A stretch of 51,688 bases of DNA from Dehalococcoidales bacterium (GTDB lineage Bacteria > Chloroflexota > Dehalococcoidia > Dehalococcoidales > UBA5627): NCBI GenBank assembly GCA_041656115.1, contig JBBAED010000008.1, positions 1 to 51,688 on the forward strand. Reading direction: 5' to 3'. Positions 24,366-32,436 of this stretch are shown piece by piece. Each line of letters starts with the position of its first letter. Position 1 is the stretch's first letter. The notes beneath the pieces are model-generated. The model searched no databases and was not told where the DNA came from. It worked only from the letters and a program-made list of their open reading frames with translations. The position numbers and the translations under genes were made by a program.

Positions 24366-25016
24366 ATGTATATTATATTCCTTGGGGCTCCGGGAGCGGG
24401 AAAAGGCACTCAAGCGATTGAAGTTGCAAAGGAATTCGGTTTGGTGTCGATTGCTACCGGAGACTTATTCCGCCAGGCAGTAGAGCGTGAAGACGAGCTT
24501 GGGAAAAAAGTTCGTGAATATATGGAAAAGGGAGTTTTGGTTCCCAATGAAATAACGGTGCAGATGGTTTTAGGTAAACTGTCGGCGATTGAGAATCAAA
24601 ACGGTGTGATTTTGGATGGGTTCCCCAGGAACCTGATACAAGCGGAAGCGCTTGATGAGGCTTTTAAAAAAGAAAATAAGAACATTGACAGTGTTGTGTA
24701 TATTAAAGTTGAAGAAGGCGAACTGGTTCGGCGCTTAAGCGGGCGCTGGGTTTGCCGTTGTTGCCAGTTACCGTACCGCATTAGCGGAACGCTAACCGAG
24801 GAACATAAAAAGTGTTCCAGCTGCGACGGTGAACTTTACCAGAGGCCGGATGATAATTTGGAAACGATTAAAAATCGTTTAAGGGTCTATTTTACGGAAA
24901 CCGCTCCTTTGATTGAATACTATCGAAAGAGCGATAGATTGATCGAAGTGGACGGAGAAGGTGAAGTCGAGGAGATAACCCAAAGGATTGTTGCCGCTCT
25001 TCGAAACAGAGCCTAA
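24366..25016 (+). CDS. adk: Adenylate kinase, zinc-LID form
   Basis: This 216-residue enzyme interconverts ATP + AMP and 2 ADP. The P-loop GAPGAGKGT is at 7-15 and ATGDLFR follows, with DGFPRN binding AMP. The LID carries Cys130, Cys133 (with an extra Cys132), Cys150 and Cys153, so it is the long, zinc-stabilised type. The order secY-adk-map-infA is classic. Confidence 0.96.
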   Translation: MYIIFLGAPGAGKGTQAIEVAKEFGLVSIATGDLFRQAVEREDELGKKVREYMEKGVLVPNEITVQMVLGKLSAIENQNGVILDGFPRNLIQAEALDEAFKKENKNIDSVVYIKVEEGELVRRLSGRWVCRCCQLPYRISGTLTEEHKKCSSCDGELYQRPDDNLETIKNRLRVYFTETAPLIEYYRKSDRLIEVDGEGEVEEITQRIVAALRNRA

Positions 25017-25025
25017 GAATCAATT

Positions 25026-25790
25026 ATGGGTATTAAAATAAAATCCGAAAAAGAAATTGAAATTATGCGGATAGCCGGGCGGATTGTGGCCGAGGTGCTG
25101 CAACTCTTAAAAAACAGTATTCAGCCCGGAATGAGTACGAAAGAACTCGATTTAATAGCTGAAAAAGAACTGGTACGGCTGGGAGCGATTCCTTCTTTTA
25201 AAGGGTATCCCCCGCATGGGAAAAACAGATTTCCCGCCAGCCTTTGTGTTTCGGTAAACGAAGAAATAGTTCACGGGATTCCCGGTGAAAGGATTATTAA
25301 AAACGGCGACATTGTTTCGATGGATGTCGGCTCAATATATGACGGTTTCCAAGGGGATGCCGCTTTAACGGTTGGAGTTGGGGACATCAGCCCCAAAGCG
25401 GCCGAGCTTCTGCGGGTTACCGAAGGGGCCTTGGCAGCCGGTATTGCAGCCGCTCGTGACAGGGCTAGGTTGGGCGATATAGGAGCGGCAATCCAAGGGT
25501 ACGTTGAACCCAAAGGGTTTTCGATAGTGCGCGAATATACCGGACACGGTATCGGTCGGGAGATGCACGAAGAACCCCTAATTCCGAACTTTGGGATTCG
25601 CGGAACCGGAATAGAATTAAAAAAAGGAATGACGTTGGCGATAGAGCCAATGGTTAATGTTGGCGGTTGGCGCACAAAACCCGGCAGAGACGGGTGGGTA
25701 GTTTATACCGCCGATGGCAGTCTGTCTGCTCATTTTGAGCATACTATTGCGATTACCGATGGTGAGCCCGTGGTGCTTACCGCGTTATAG
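25026..25790 (+). CDS. map: Methionine aminopeptidase, type I
   Basis: This 254-residue enzyme removes the initiator Met from nascent proteins. All active-site residues are visible: His83, metal ligands Asp100, Asp111, His174, Glu207 and Glu238, plus His181. There is no N-terminal zinc or SH3 extension. It lies 9 nt after adk. Confidence 0.96.
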   Translation: MGIKIKSEKEIEIMRIAGRIVAEVLQLLKNSIQPGMSTKELDLIAEKELVRLGAIPSFKGYPPHGKNRFPASLCVSVNEEIVHGIPGERIIKNGDIVSMDVGSIYDGFQGDAALTVGVGDISPKAAELLRVTEGALAAGIAAARDRARLGDIGAAIQGYVEPKGFSIVREYTGHGIGREMHEEPLIPNFGIRGTGIELKKGMTLAIEPMVNVGGWRTKPGRDGWVVYTADGSLSAHFEHTIAITDGEPVVLTAL

Positions 25791-25801
25791 GGTTAGATAT
25801 T

Positions 25802-26020
25802 ATGGCTAAAAAAGAAGCAATTGAAGTCGAAGGTGTGGTAGTTGAAGCTCTGCCGAATGCTACGTTCAATGTCGAGCTGGCAAACGGACATAGAGTTTTA
25901 GCCCATATTTCTGGTAAAATAAGAGTGCACTACATTAGAATATTACCCGGTGATAAAGTGCTGATAGAGTTATCTCCCTACGATTTAAGTCGTGGCAGGA
26001 TAACTTATCGTTTGAAATAG
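25802..26020 (+). CDS. infA: Translation initiation factor IF-1
   Basis: This 72-residue OB-fold protein binds the 30S A site during initiation. The family pattern EVEGVVVEALPNATFNVEL, GHRVLAHISGK, and GDKVLIELSPYDLSRGRI is complete. It lies between map and rpmJ. Confidence 0.97.
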   Translation: MAKKEAIEVEGVVVEALPNATFNVELANGHRVLAHISGKIRVHYIRILPGDKVLIELSPYDLSRGRITYRLK

Positions 26021-26051
26021 ACGTATATCGGGCAAGGAATAAGAGGTTTTT

Positions 26052-26165
26052 ATGAAAGTTAGAGCATCAGTTAAAACAAGATGTGAAAAATGCAAGATCA
26101 TTAAAAGACGCGGTGTGGTCAGAAATATCTGCACAAATCCCAAACACAAGCAGCGTCAGGGTTAG
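26052..26165 (+). CDS. rpmJ: 50S ribosomal protein L36
   Basis: A 37-residue protein: MKVRASVKTRCEKCK, then NICTNPKHKQRQG. The zinc ligands Cys11, Cys14, Cys27 and His32 are all kept. Start ATG 26052 with AAGAGG upstream, stop TAG. Its place between infA and rpsM is standard. Confidence 0.96.
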   Translation: MKVRASVKTRCEKCKIIKRRGVVRNICTNPKHKQRQG

Positions 26166-26189
26166 ACGGGTGTCTATAAGGAGGAGTAA

Positions 26190-26579
26190 ATGGCGCGTAT
26201 AGCCGGGGTTGATTTACCCAAAAACAAACAAATTAAATATGCTTTACAATACATTCACGGGATAGGCCCGACCAACAGTATGGAAATACTGGCAAAGGCT
26301 GAGATTGATCCGGTTACTAAATCGGATGACCTCACCGAGGCGGAAAATAACCGTCTGCGCGATATTATCGACCGTGAATACAGAACTGAAGGAGAACTTC
26401 GTAAAGAAGTTACTTTGAATGTCAAACGCCTTATAGATATCGGCAGCTATCGCGGCTTACGGCATCGTCGTAATCTTCCGGCGCATGGACAGAGAACGCG
26501 TACTAATTCGCGTACTCAGAAGGGTGTAAAGAAGACGGTTGCCGGCAGAGGACAAAAGCGCGGCATGGCTAAGACGTAG
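26190..26579 (+). CDS. rpsM: 30S ribosomal protein S13
   Basis: This 129-residue head protein contacts P-site tRNA and forms bridge B1. ARIAGVDLPKNKQIKYAL, the HhH segment YIHGIGPTNS and the basic tail GLRHRRNLPAHGQRTRTNSR are typical. It has GGAGG 6 nt upstream. Confidence 0.97.
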   Translation: MARIAGVDLPKNKQIKYALQYIHGIGPTNSMEILAKAEIDPVTKSDDLTEAENNRLRDIIDREYRTEGELRKEVTLNVKRLIDIGSYRGLRHRRNLPAHGQRTRTNSRTQKGVKKTVAGRGQKRGMAKT

Positions 26580-26602
26580 TATTGAGGGAGAAAATATAAT
26601 TT

Positions 26603-27001
26603 ATGGCAGCTAATAAAAAACCAAAGGCAAAAGTAAGTAAAAGGGATCGTAAGTCTATTCCGAGCGGAAGGGCTTATATCCAAGCGACTTTTAACAATAC
26701 GATCATATCTTTAACCGATCCGGCCGGCAATGTTATTTCACAGGCCAGTGCCGGAGCAGCCGGGTTCAAAGGTTCACGCAAGAGTACCCCTTTTGCGGCG
26801 CAGATGGCAGCAACCAATGCCGCCAACAGAGCAATGGAACACGGCTTGCGTCAGGTTGATGTATTTGTTAAAGGGCCGGGCAGCGGTCGCGAAGCGGCCG
26901 TGCGTGCATTGCAGGCAGCCGGGTTGTACATTACCAGTATTAGGGATGTCACCCCCATACCTCACAACGGTTGTCGTGCACGTAAAAGGAGGAGAGTCTA
27001 A
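26603..27001 (+). CDS. rpsK: 30S ribosomal protein S11
   Basis: This 132-residue platform protein near the mRNA exit has ATFNNTIISLTDPAGN and SAGAAGFKGSRKSTPFAAQ. It ends VTPIPHNGCRARKRRRV. Gap to rpsD is 3 nt. Confidence 0.97.
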   Translation: MAANKKPKAKVSKRDRKSIPSGRAYIQATFNNTIISLTDPAGNVISQASAGAAGFKGSRKSTPFAAQMAATNAANRAMEHGLRQVDVFVKGPGSGREAAVRALQAAGLYITSIRDVTPIPHNGCRARKRRRV

Positions 27002-27004
27002 AGA

Positions 27005-27628
27005 ATGGCTAGATATACAGAAGCAGTTTGCCGTCTGTGCAGGCGCAGCGGTGAAAAATTAATGCTCAAGGGTAACAAGTGCATTACCAAATGTACATTT
27101 GATAAGCGTCCCAAGCCTCCGGGACCTCAAATCGGTCGCCGTCGTCGTTTATCCGACCGCGGTGAGCAGTTACGTGAAAAACAAAAGGTACGTTACAGCT
27201 ACGGTGTCATGGAAAGACAGTTCAAACGTATCTTTAGCGAAGCGGAAAGAAAAACCGGTATTACCGGTGAGAATTTGCTGGTGCTTCTTGAGAGGCGTCT
27301 TGATAACGTAGTTTATCGTCTTGGATTTGCCGATTCAAGGGCGCAGGCTCGTCAATTGGTACAGCACGGGCACTTTGATTTGAACGGCAAGAAAACCGAT
27401 ATTCCTTCTTGTTTTGTTAAAGAAGGCGATGTTATCAGTTGGCGAGCCAGAAGTGTTAAAACCGAATATTTTAAGATGGTGTCAATCTCTCTTGCCTCCA
27501 AAGTTGTTCCCGGATGGTTAAATTTAGATAAAGAAAAAGTTGTTGGTAAGGTATTATCTTTGCCGACGCCCGACGATATAGAGGCGAAATATAACATAGC
27601 GTCTGTAGTTGAGTATTACTCAAGATAG
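27005..27628 (+). CDS. rpsD: 30S ribosomal protein S4, zinc-binding form
   Basis: This 207-residue primary 16S-binding protein keeps the N-terminal zinc site (Cys9, Cys12, Cys26, Cys30), then the S4 RNA-binding domain with RLDNVVYRLGFADSRAQARQ and VQHGHFDLNGKK. In E. coli S4 represses the alpha operon; not tested here. Confidence 0.97.
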   Translation: MARYTEAVCRLCRRSGEKLMLKGNKCITKCTFDKRPKPPGPQIGRRRRLSDRGEQLREKQKVRYSYGVMERQFKRIFSEAERKTGITGENLLVLLERRLDNVVYRLGFADSRAQARQLVQHGHFDLNGKKTDIPSCFVKEGDVISWRARSVKTEYFKMVSISLASKVVPGWLNLDKEKVVGKVLSLPTPDDIEAKYNIASVVEYYSR

Positions 27629-27651
27629 ATGGGCTGGCAAGGAGGTAGAGT

Positions 27652-28617
27652 TTGTTTGGTTTAACTGTATCTGATATAAATTGTGTCGAAGGTAACGACA
27701 ATTACGGAAAGTTTGAAATCGAACCCTTAGAGAAGGGGTTCGGTACCACTATCGGGAACGCTTTGCGTCGTGTGTTATTGGGTTTTCTGCCCGGAGCGGC
27801 CGTTACCAAGATAAAAATAGAAGGCATTCAGCATGAGTTTGCGCCGATTCCTTACGTTAAAGAGGACGTGCTTGAATTCATATTGAATGTTAAGGCTTTG
27901 CGTTTAAAAGCGCTTTCGGGAAGCCCTGCCAAATTGTCATTGGAAAAGCAGAAGGACGGGCCGATTTACGCCAGGGATATTCGTCCCTCCAACGACTTTG
28001 AAATTGTGAACCCGGATTTATACCTGGCGACCATTGATTCACCCGAAGCTCGATTCTATGTAGATTTTGATGTAGAAATAGGGATGGGTTTTAAGGCCGC
28101 CGATTCGACGGATAATTTGTCCGTGGGTACAATTCCGATTGATGCGATTTTTTCGCCGGTACGCAAGGTGAATTATAATACCGAACCGATTCATGTCGGG
28201 GAGACTTCCAGCAGGGAGCGCTTAATCCTCGAAATTTGGACCGACGGTACAATTGCTCCGGGCGATGCCATGAGCAAAGCCGCTTCGGTTTTGGTTGAAC
28301 AATTCGGGCCGTTTGTCGAGTACAGCAAGGCTTCAATTATTGCGGAAGAGAAAAAGGCGCTCAAAGCCTCAATCCCGCAGGAATTGTATGATATGCCGGT
28401 TGAACAGCTCGATCTTTCCGTTCGGGCAATGAATTGTTTACGCCGCAGTGGTATTACCACGGTAGGCGAATTGGTCAGCACCGACGAAGAAGAGCTTTTG
28501 GGAATTCGCAATTTCGGTCAGAAATCGCGACAGGAAGTTCAGGATCGTATTCGCGCGCTCGGGATTGATTTCTCCATTGGCGGTGGCGAAGACGATGACA
28601 GCGTTGAAAAAGAATAA
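27652..28617 (+). CDS. rpoA: RNA polymerase alpha subunit
   Basis: This 321-residue subunit nucleates RNA polymerase assembly. The N-terminal domain has FGTTIGNALRRVLLGFLPG. The C-terminal domain (about 240-315) has LDLSVRAMNCLRRSGI and IRNFGQKSRQEVQDR, with helix-hairpin-helix motifs that bind UP elements and activators. The start is TTG 27652 behind AGGAGG; there is no nearby ATG. Confidence 0.97.
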   Translation: MFGLTVSDINCVEGNDNYGKFEIEPLEKGFGTTIGNALRRVLLGFLPGAAVTKIKIEGIQHEFAPIPYVKEDVLEFILNVKALRLKALSGSPAKLSLEKQKDGPIYARDIRPSNDFEIVNPDLYLATIDSPEARFYVDFDVEIGMGFKAADSTDNLSVGTIPIDAIFSPVRKVNYNTEPIHVGETSSRERLILEIWTDGTIAPGDAMSKAASVLVEQFGPFVEYSKASIIAEEKKALKASIPQELYDMPVEQLDLSVRAMNCLRRSGITTVGELVSTDEEELLGIRNFGQKSRQEVQDRIRALGIDFSIGGGEDDDSVEKE

Positions 28618-28662
28618 AAAGAAAGAGTCTGCCGAATAGGTAACATTTAGGAAGAGGCAAAA

Positions 28663-29025
28663 ATGAGGCATAAAGTATCTGGAAGAAGATTAGGTAGAGA
28701 TTCAGCACACAGGAAGGCTTTATTTCGCAACCTGGTGACTGATTTAATGGATTACGAAAAAATTGTAACCACTGAATCCAAGGCTAAAGAGGTTCAAGGG
28801 CTGGCCGAGAAAACCATTACGCTGGGAAAGCGTAACGATTTGGCGTCCAGACGAAGAATGTTAGCTTATCTCTACGACGGTAAAGTTGTAGATAAGGTGT
28901 TTTCCGACATCGCGCCGAGATTTGCGGAGCGACAGGGCGGCTACACTCGAATTACTAAACTAGGGCCGAGGCTCGGTGACGGTGCGGTAATGGTTCAGTT
29001 GGAATTGGTTGAAAAATCCAAGTAG
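28663..29025 (+). CDS. rplQ: 50S ribosomal protein L17
   Basis: This 120-residue protein near the tunnel exit opens MRHKVSGRRLGRDSAHRKAL with LVTDLMDYEKIVTTE, and ends with a GGYTRITKLGPRLGD region. It has GGAAGAGG upstream and follows rpoA by 45 nt. Confidence 0.97.
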   Translation: MRHKVSGRRLGRDSAHRKALFRNLVTDLMDYEKIVTTESKAKEVQGLAEKTITLGKRNDLASRRRMLAYLYDGKVVDKVFSDIAPRFAERQGGYTRITKLGPRLGDGAVMVQLELVEKSK

Positions 29026-29058
29026 TCTGCTCTTTTTAAATTTGAATAAGGGTTATTG

Positions 29059-29868
29059 ATGATGGGGGAGAATATCTCTCCGGAAGATATAAGAACTAAA
29101 AAATTGGTTCTGATTATTGAATATAAGGGAAGCAATTATTTTGGGTTTCAGTTACAAGAAGAGCTTCCGACGGTGCAGGGTGCACTTGAACAGGCATTGT
29201 ATCGCTTAACAGGTGAAAAAATAAGAGTGGGCTCGGCCAGTAGGACCGATACAGGGGTACATGCCTTAGAGCAGATAGTTAGCTTTAAAACCAAATCGGA
29301 CATAGTTCCGGATAAGATTATAACCGGCTTAAACCACTATCTGCCAAAAGACATTGCGGTTAAAGCGGCGTACAGGGTTGAAGATTCTTTCAACATTAGA
29401 AAAAGAGCTGTAAGCCGAGAGTATAAGTATTACATTTTAAATACTCGGGTTAGATCTCCGCTTTGGGATGATTACTCCTTTAGGGTTAGCGGGGAATTGG
29501 ATATTGAAGCAATGAATCGGGTTGCCGAACAGCTTATCGGCGAGCATGATTTTGCTTCGTTTGCCACTAACTTAAAAATAGAATTAAAAAGTACCGTTCG
29601 ACGTATTTACAAGGCCCGTTTCGACAGAGAAGGCAATTTGGTGGTTTTTAATATTATCGCCAACGCGTTTCTGCCGCATCAGGTGCGTAATACGGTTGGA
29701 GCTCTTATCAGGGTAGGCCAAGGCAAGGTGACTGATAAAGAGTTTCATAGTATAATGTTAGCGGAAAAACTTGGTTTGGCCGGTCCCGCGGCACCCGCTA
29801 AGGGTCTGTGCCTGATTAAAGTTAATTATAATAAATCCTTAGGGGAAGAGAATAGTGAAAACATATAG
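29059..29868 (+). CDS. truA: tRNA pseudouridine(38-40) synthase
   Basis: TruA modifies U38-U40 in the tRNA anticodon arm. The catalytic Asp lies in SASRTDTGVHALEQIVSF. Other family segments are EYKGSNYFGFQ at the start, REYKYYI, and NAFLPHQVRNTVGALIRVG. The frame opens with TTG (29056) then ATG ATG; ATG 29059 was chosen for its distance from AAGGG, giving about 269 residues. It overlaps rplM by 14 nt. truA upstream of rplM-rpsI is a common order. Confidence 0.94.
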   Translation: MMGENISPEDIRTKKLVLIIEYKGSNYFGFQLQEELPTVQGALEQALYRLTGEKIRVGSASRTDTGVHALEQIVSFKTKSDIVPDKIITGLNHYLPKDIAVKAAYRVEDSFNIRKRAVSREYKYYILNTRVRSPLWDDYSFRVSGELDIEAMNRVAEQLIGEHDFASFATNLKIELKSTVRRIYKARFDREGNLVVFNIIANAFLPHQVRNTVGALIRVGQGKVTDKEFHSIMLAEKLGLAGPAAPAKGLCLIKVNYNKSLGEENSENI

Positions 29869-30277
29869 TGCAAAGGCTGCGGATATTAAGAGAGAATGGC
29901 ATGTTATCGATGCTACCGACCAGGTGTTAGGTCATCTGGCTACCGATATTGCTCGTTTACTTATGGGGAAGAATAAACCGATATTTACCCGTAATGTAGA
30001 TACCGGTGATTATGTTGTAGTTATAAATGCCGACAAAATTCGTGTTACCAGCAATAAGGGGACATCCAAACTTTATTATCGACATTCCGGATATCCCGGC
30101 GGTTTAAAGGTTGTTAATCTTGAAAAGATGATGAAAACCAAACCGGAGTTCGTGATTGAACATGCGGTTAAGGGGATGTTACCTCATAATCGTCTCGGTA
30201 ACAGTATGATAAAGAAATTAAGAGTATACACCGGGGATACCCATCCCCATGCGGCACAGGTGGCTGCAAAAGAATAA
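29855..30277 (+). CDS. rplM: 50S ribosomal protein L13
   Basis: This 140-residue early-assembly 23S-binding protein shows REWHVIDATDQVLGHLAT, GDYVVVINADKI, and VKGMLPHNRLG. The GTG start at 29855 lies inside truA, with GGGGAAGAG just upstream. Confidence 0.96.
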   Translation: MKTYSAKAADIKREWHVIDATDQVLGHLATDIARLLMGKNKPIFTRNVDTGDYVVVINADKIRVTSNKGTSKLYYRHSGYPGGLKVVNLEKMMKTKPEFVIEHAVKGMLPHNRLGNSMIKKLRVYTGDTHPHAAQVAAKE

Positions 30278-30304
30278 ATCAGTTAAAAGTGTGTGAGGGA
30301 AGCT

Positions 30305-30700
30305 TTGAAAAAATTAACTTATACGAATGGAACAGGCAGACGTAAAACAGCTGTTGCTCAGGTAAGAATAATGCCCGGCAGCGGTGAGATAATAATAAAC
30401 GGAATGCCGTACGAACAAAGATTTGTGAGTGTCGAGCACCGTCAGTTTATTTTGAAACCCTTTATGGCGACCGAAACAATGGGCAAATTTGATGTTTCGG
30501 TTATCGTCAGAGGCGGCGGTGTTTCCGGGCAGGCGGGTGCCGTATCGCACGGTATTGCTCGCGCTTTGTTAAAGGAAGACGAAAAATTCAAGGCCGCATT
30601 AAGAGGCGACGGTCTTTTGACTCGTGACCCGCGTGCCAAAGAAAGAAAGAAACCCGGTCTCAAACGTGCTCGTAAGGCACCTCAGTACACCAAGCGTTAG
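30305..30700 (+). CDS. rpsI: 30S ribosomal protein S9
   Basis: The C-terminal tail of S9 (KRARKAPQYTKR) touches P-site tRNA. GTGRRKTAVAQVRI is the family start. A GTG at 30293 would add four residues but lacks a ribosome site; the TTG at 30305 has GAGGGA 5 nt upstream and gives 131 residues, the usual size. Last gene of the superoperon, followed by a terminator. Confidence 0.93.
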   Translation: MKKLTYTNGTGRRKTAVAQVRIMPGSGEIIINGMPYEQRFVSVEHRQFILKPFMATETMGKFDVSVIVRGGGVSGQAGAVSHGIARALLKEDEKFKAALRGDGLLTRDPRAKERKKPGLKRARKAPQYTKR

Positions 30701-30727
30701 TTTTCTGCGGTTTTATTAGAAAAGAGA

Positions 30728-30762
30728 AGGCTGCAAAGTTTTGGCTTTGCGGCCTTTTTGTT
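30728..30762 (+). terminator. Intrinsic terminator of the ribosomal superoperon
   Basis: AAGGCTGCAAAG (30728-30739) pairs with CTTTGCGGCCTT (30746-30757), 12 bp with one G-U, followed by TTTTTGTTGTT. It is the only strong terminator found downstream of the rpsL promoter, about 20 kb earlier. Confidence 0.88.
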
Positions 30763-30799
30763 GTTAAGAGGCTTCTGCTTTCCAATCCTCAGAAAGATG

Positions 30800-30847
30800 T
30801 CCTTGCGAGAAGCGAGTTGTTAGACGAGCGACGTGGCAATCTCGCTT
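30800..30847. repeat. Family B repeat, left half only
   Basis: CCTTGCGAGAAGCGAG followed by CGACGTGGCAATCTCG matches the left arm of family B; the right arm is missing. Family A copy 1 begins directly after it. Confidence 0.7.
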
Positions 30848-30848
30848 T

Positions 30849-31005
30849 TGTCATCCTGAACGGAGTGAAGGATCTAAGAGGATTGAAATGCAGGCTATGA
30901 GGTTACCTCAGAGTTAAAAAAGGAGCATCGCTCTACTCTAAAACCTGTTACCGAACGCTACACTATTCGCCAACTCCCAGATTCTTCGGCAGGCTCAGAA
31001 TGACA
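30849..31005. repeat. Family A palindromic repeat, copy 1
   Basis: 157 bp bounded by imperfect inverted repeats: TGTCATCCTGAACGGAGTGA at the left, GGCAGGCTCAGAATGACA at the right. The interior (GATCTAAGAGGAT, CTCAG, GGAGCATCG, CCGAACGCTACACTATTCGC) is shared with the other A copies. No open frame is conserved among copies. Confidence 0.85.
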
Positions 31006-31012
31006 TTACTCT

Positions 31013-31170
31013 TGTCATCCTGAACGAAGTGAAGGATCTAAGAGGACGGGAAATACAGGCTATTAGGAATCCTCAGCAATAAATAAAAGGCATCGTCCCA
31101 CTGTAAAATCAGTATTCGAACGCTACACTATTCGCCAACCCCTAGATTCTTCGCTATGCTCAGAATGACA
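31013..31170. repeat. Family A palindromic repeat, copy 2
   Basis: 158 bp in the same orientation as copy 1, separated from it by 7 bp. Left end TGTCATCCTGAACGAAGTGA, right end CGCTATGCTCAGAATGACA. Copies 1 and 2 form a direct tandem pair. Confidence 0.85.
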
Positions 31171-31181
31171 AATTATAAACG

Positions 31182-31282
31182 CCTTTGCGAGGAGTGAGCC
31201 GTTAGGCGAACGACGTGGCAATCCCATACAGATTTATTAGAGATTGCTTCGCCTTCCCTTCGGGAATGGTCTCGCAAAGACA
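31182..31282. repeat. Family B palindromic repeat, full copy
   Basis: About 100 bp. The left arm CTTTGCGAGGAGTGAGCC with GACGTGGCAATCCC faces the right arm GAGATTGCTTCGCCTTCCCT with GAATGGTCTCGCAAAGAC. The ends can fold back on each other. Confidence 0.85.
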
Positions 31283-31289
31283 AAGAGGA

Positions 31290-31363
31290 CTGCTTCGCCT
31301 TTCCTTACGAGAATGGTCTCACAAAGATAAAAGAAATGCCCTTGTGAGGAGTGACTCTTTAAC
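31290..31363. repeat. Two family B half-copies
   Basis: A right half (TGCTTCGCCTTTCCTTACGA with GAATGGTCTCACAAAGAT, 31290-31329) and a left-half remnant (CCCTTGTGAGGAGTGACTC, 31339-31357) lie back to back just beyond the 3' end of the convergent isomerase gene. Confidence 0.6.
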
Positions 31364-31373
31364 AAATCAGGTT

Positions 31374-32432
31374 TTACCCTCTGAGTTCTTGTTTTAACTT
31401 CTCAATCGTTTCAATCGGGGTCGGGTCAACCTTATTTAAAATCGCCAGATAGTAACTGATATAGTCGCCGAGGAGTACTAGGCTTAACATTTGCGCCAGC
31501 GCATTTTCTCCGCCGATATCAATAACGCTGTATTTGATTTTGTAGCGCTCAAAGACACGACAGGTAGCATTGTAACGCGCCAGAATCGGCTTTGATATCA
31601 GTCCTGAGCGCAAGATGATGACAACGGCATCTTCGATAAAACCGGGCGGGAATTCGTATCCTGCAATCGTGTTGTGATTTAATTCCGAGAACGATTCATT
31701 GGCTGCCCAGTTTTTACTGTTTTCGTTAAATTGCGTTTTCCAACGGTAACAGATTTCGGAAGTAATTTCCGCTCCGTAGATAAATATAAACTTTCCGTAT
31801 AGCTTATGTGCTATTTGCTTGGCCTGATTTTTCTCCAGCGGAACCTCAATATCCATTTGTTCGGTAAGCTGTTCGAGTATCCGTATCGTCTCGGCAATAT
31901 CGGCCGATTTATCCCCGATAATTCCCAGCCTTTGCAGTGTGCAAAGTATTGCCATAAAACTAAATGGCAAAGTGGCGCGAGGTTGGGCTTTGTAATCAAA
32001 AATAAACAGGGGGAGGTTTTTTTCTTCGGCAATTTCTTTGAGCTTGCCGCCGGTGGAAACAACCATGCATTTTGCGCCTATCGCAAGCGCTTGGCTAAGT
32101 GCGGAAAGCGTTTCCTCGGTATATCCTGAATAACTGCAGGCGATTATCAGCGTATTATTATCAGCAAATGCAGGCAGATTATAACTGCGGTTGACGGTTA
32201 TCGGGAGTTTGGATTCATTTAAGGTTAATCTTGCAATCAGGTCGCCGCTAATGGCCGAACCACCCATTCCGAGAATCATAACACGGTTAACATCGGCATA
32301 ATCGCCGGGGAGTTCAATAAGCATTGCCTTGCGCCATGCCTGCCGGCAAAGCTCGGCAAACCCGTTGAGATGGTTTATCATTTTCTCGGTATCGTATTCG
32401 GTGTAAATATCCAAATTATCCAAATCAATCAT
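31374..32432 (-). CDS. Bifunctional phosphoglucose/phosphomannose isomerase-type SIS protein
   Basis: A double-SIS-domain sugar isomerase of about 352 residues. The first SIS domain has GMGGSAISGDL and SYSGYTEETLSAL; the second ends in the active-site segment NESFSELNHNTIAGYEFP. The family interconverts glucose-6-P or mannose-6-P with fructose-6-P, and occurs in archaea and some bacteria that lack classical Pgi. The ATG at 32432 is 4 nt after the mutase stop and has GGAG upstream; a longer frame (32468) would run into the mutase gene. Paired with the mutase, it likely feeds nucleotide-sugar synthesis. Confidence 0.85.
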   Translation of the reverse strand: MIDLDNLDIYTEYDTEKMINHLNGFAELCRQAWRKAMLIELPGDYADVNRVMILGMGGSAISGDLIARLTLNESKLPITVNRSYNLPAFADNNTLIIACSYSGYTEETLSALSQALAIGAKCMVVSTGGKLKEIAEEKNLPLFIFDYKAQPRATLPFSFMAILCTLQRLGIIGDKSADIAETIRILEQLTEQMDIEVPLEKNQAKQIAHKLYGKFIFIYGAEITSEICYRWKTQFNENSKNWAANESFSELNHNTIAGYEFPPGFIEDAVVIILRSGLISKPILARYNATCRVFERYKIKYSVIDIGGENALAQMLSLVLLGDYISYYLAILNKVDPTPIETIEKLKQELRG

Positions 32433-32436
32433 AGGG

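Noticed and set aside
10395..30762. Separate S10, spc and alpha promoters between the ribosomal gene sets
   Set aside because: Gaps between sets are 15-45 nt and contain no convincing -35/-10 pair.
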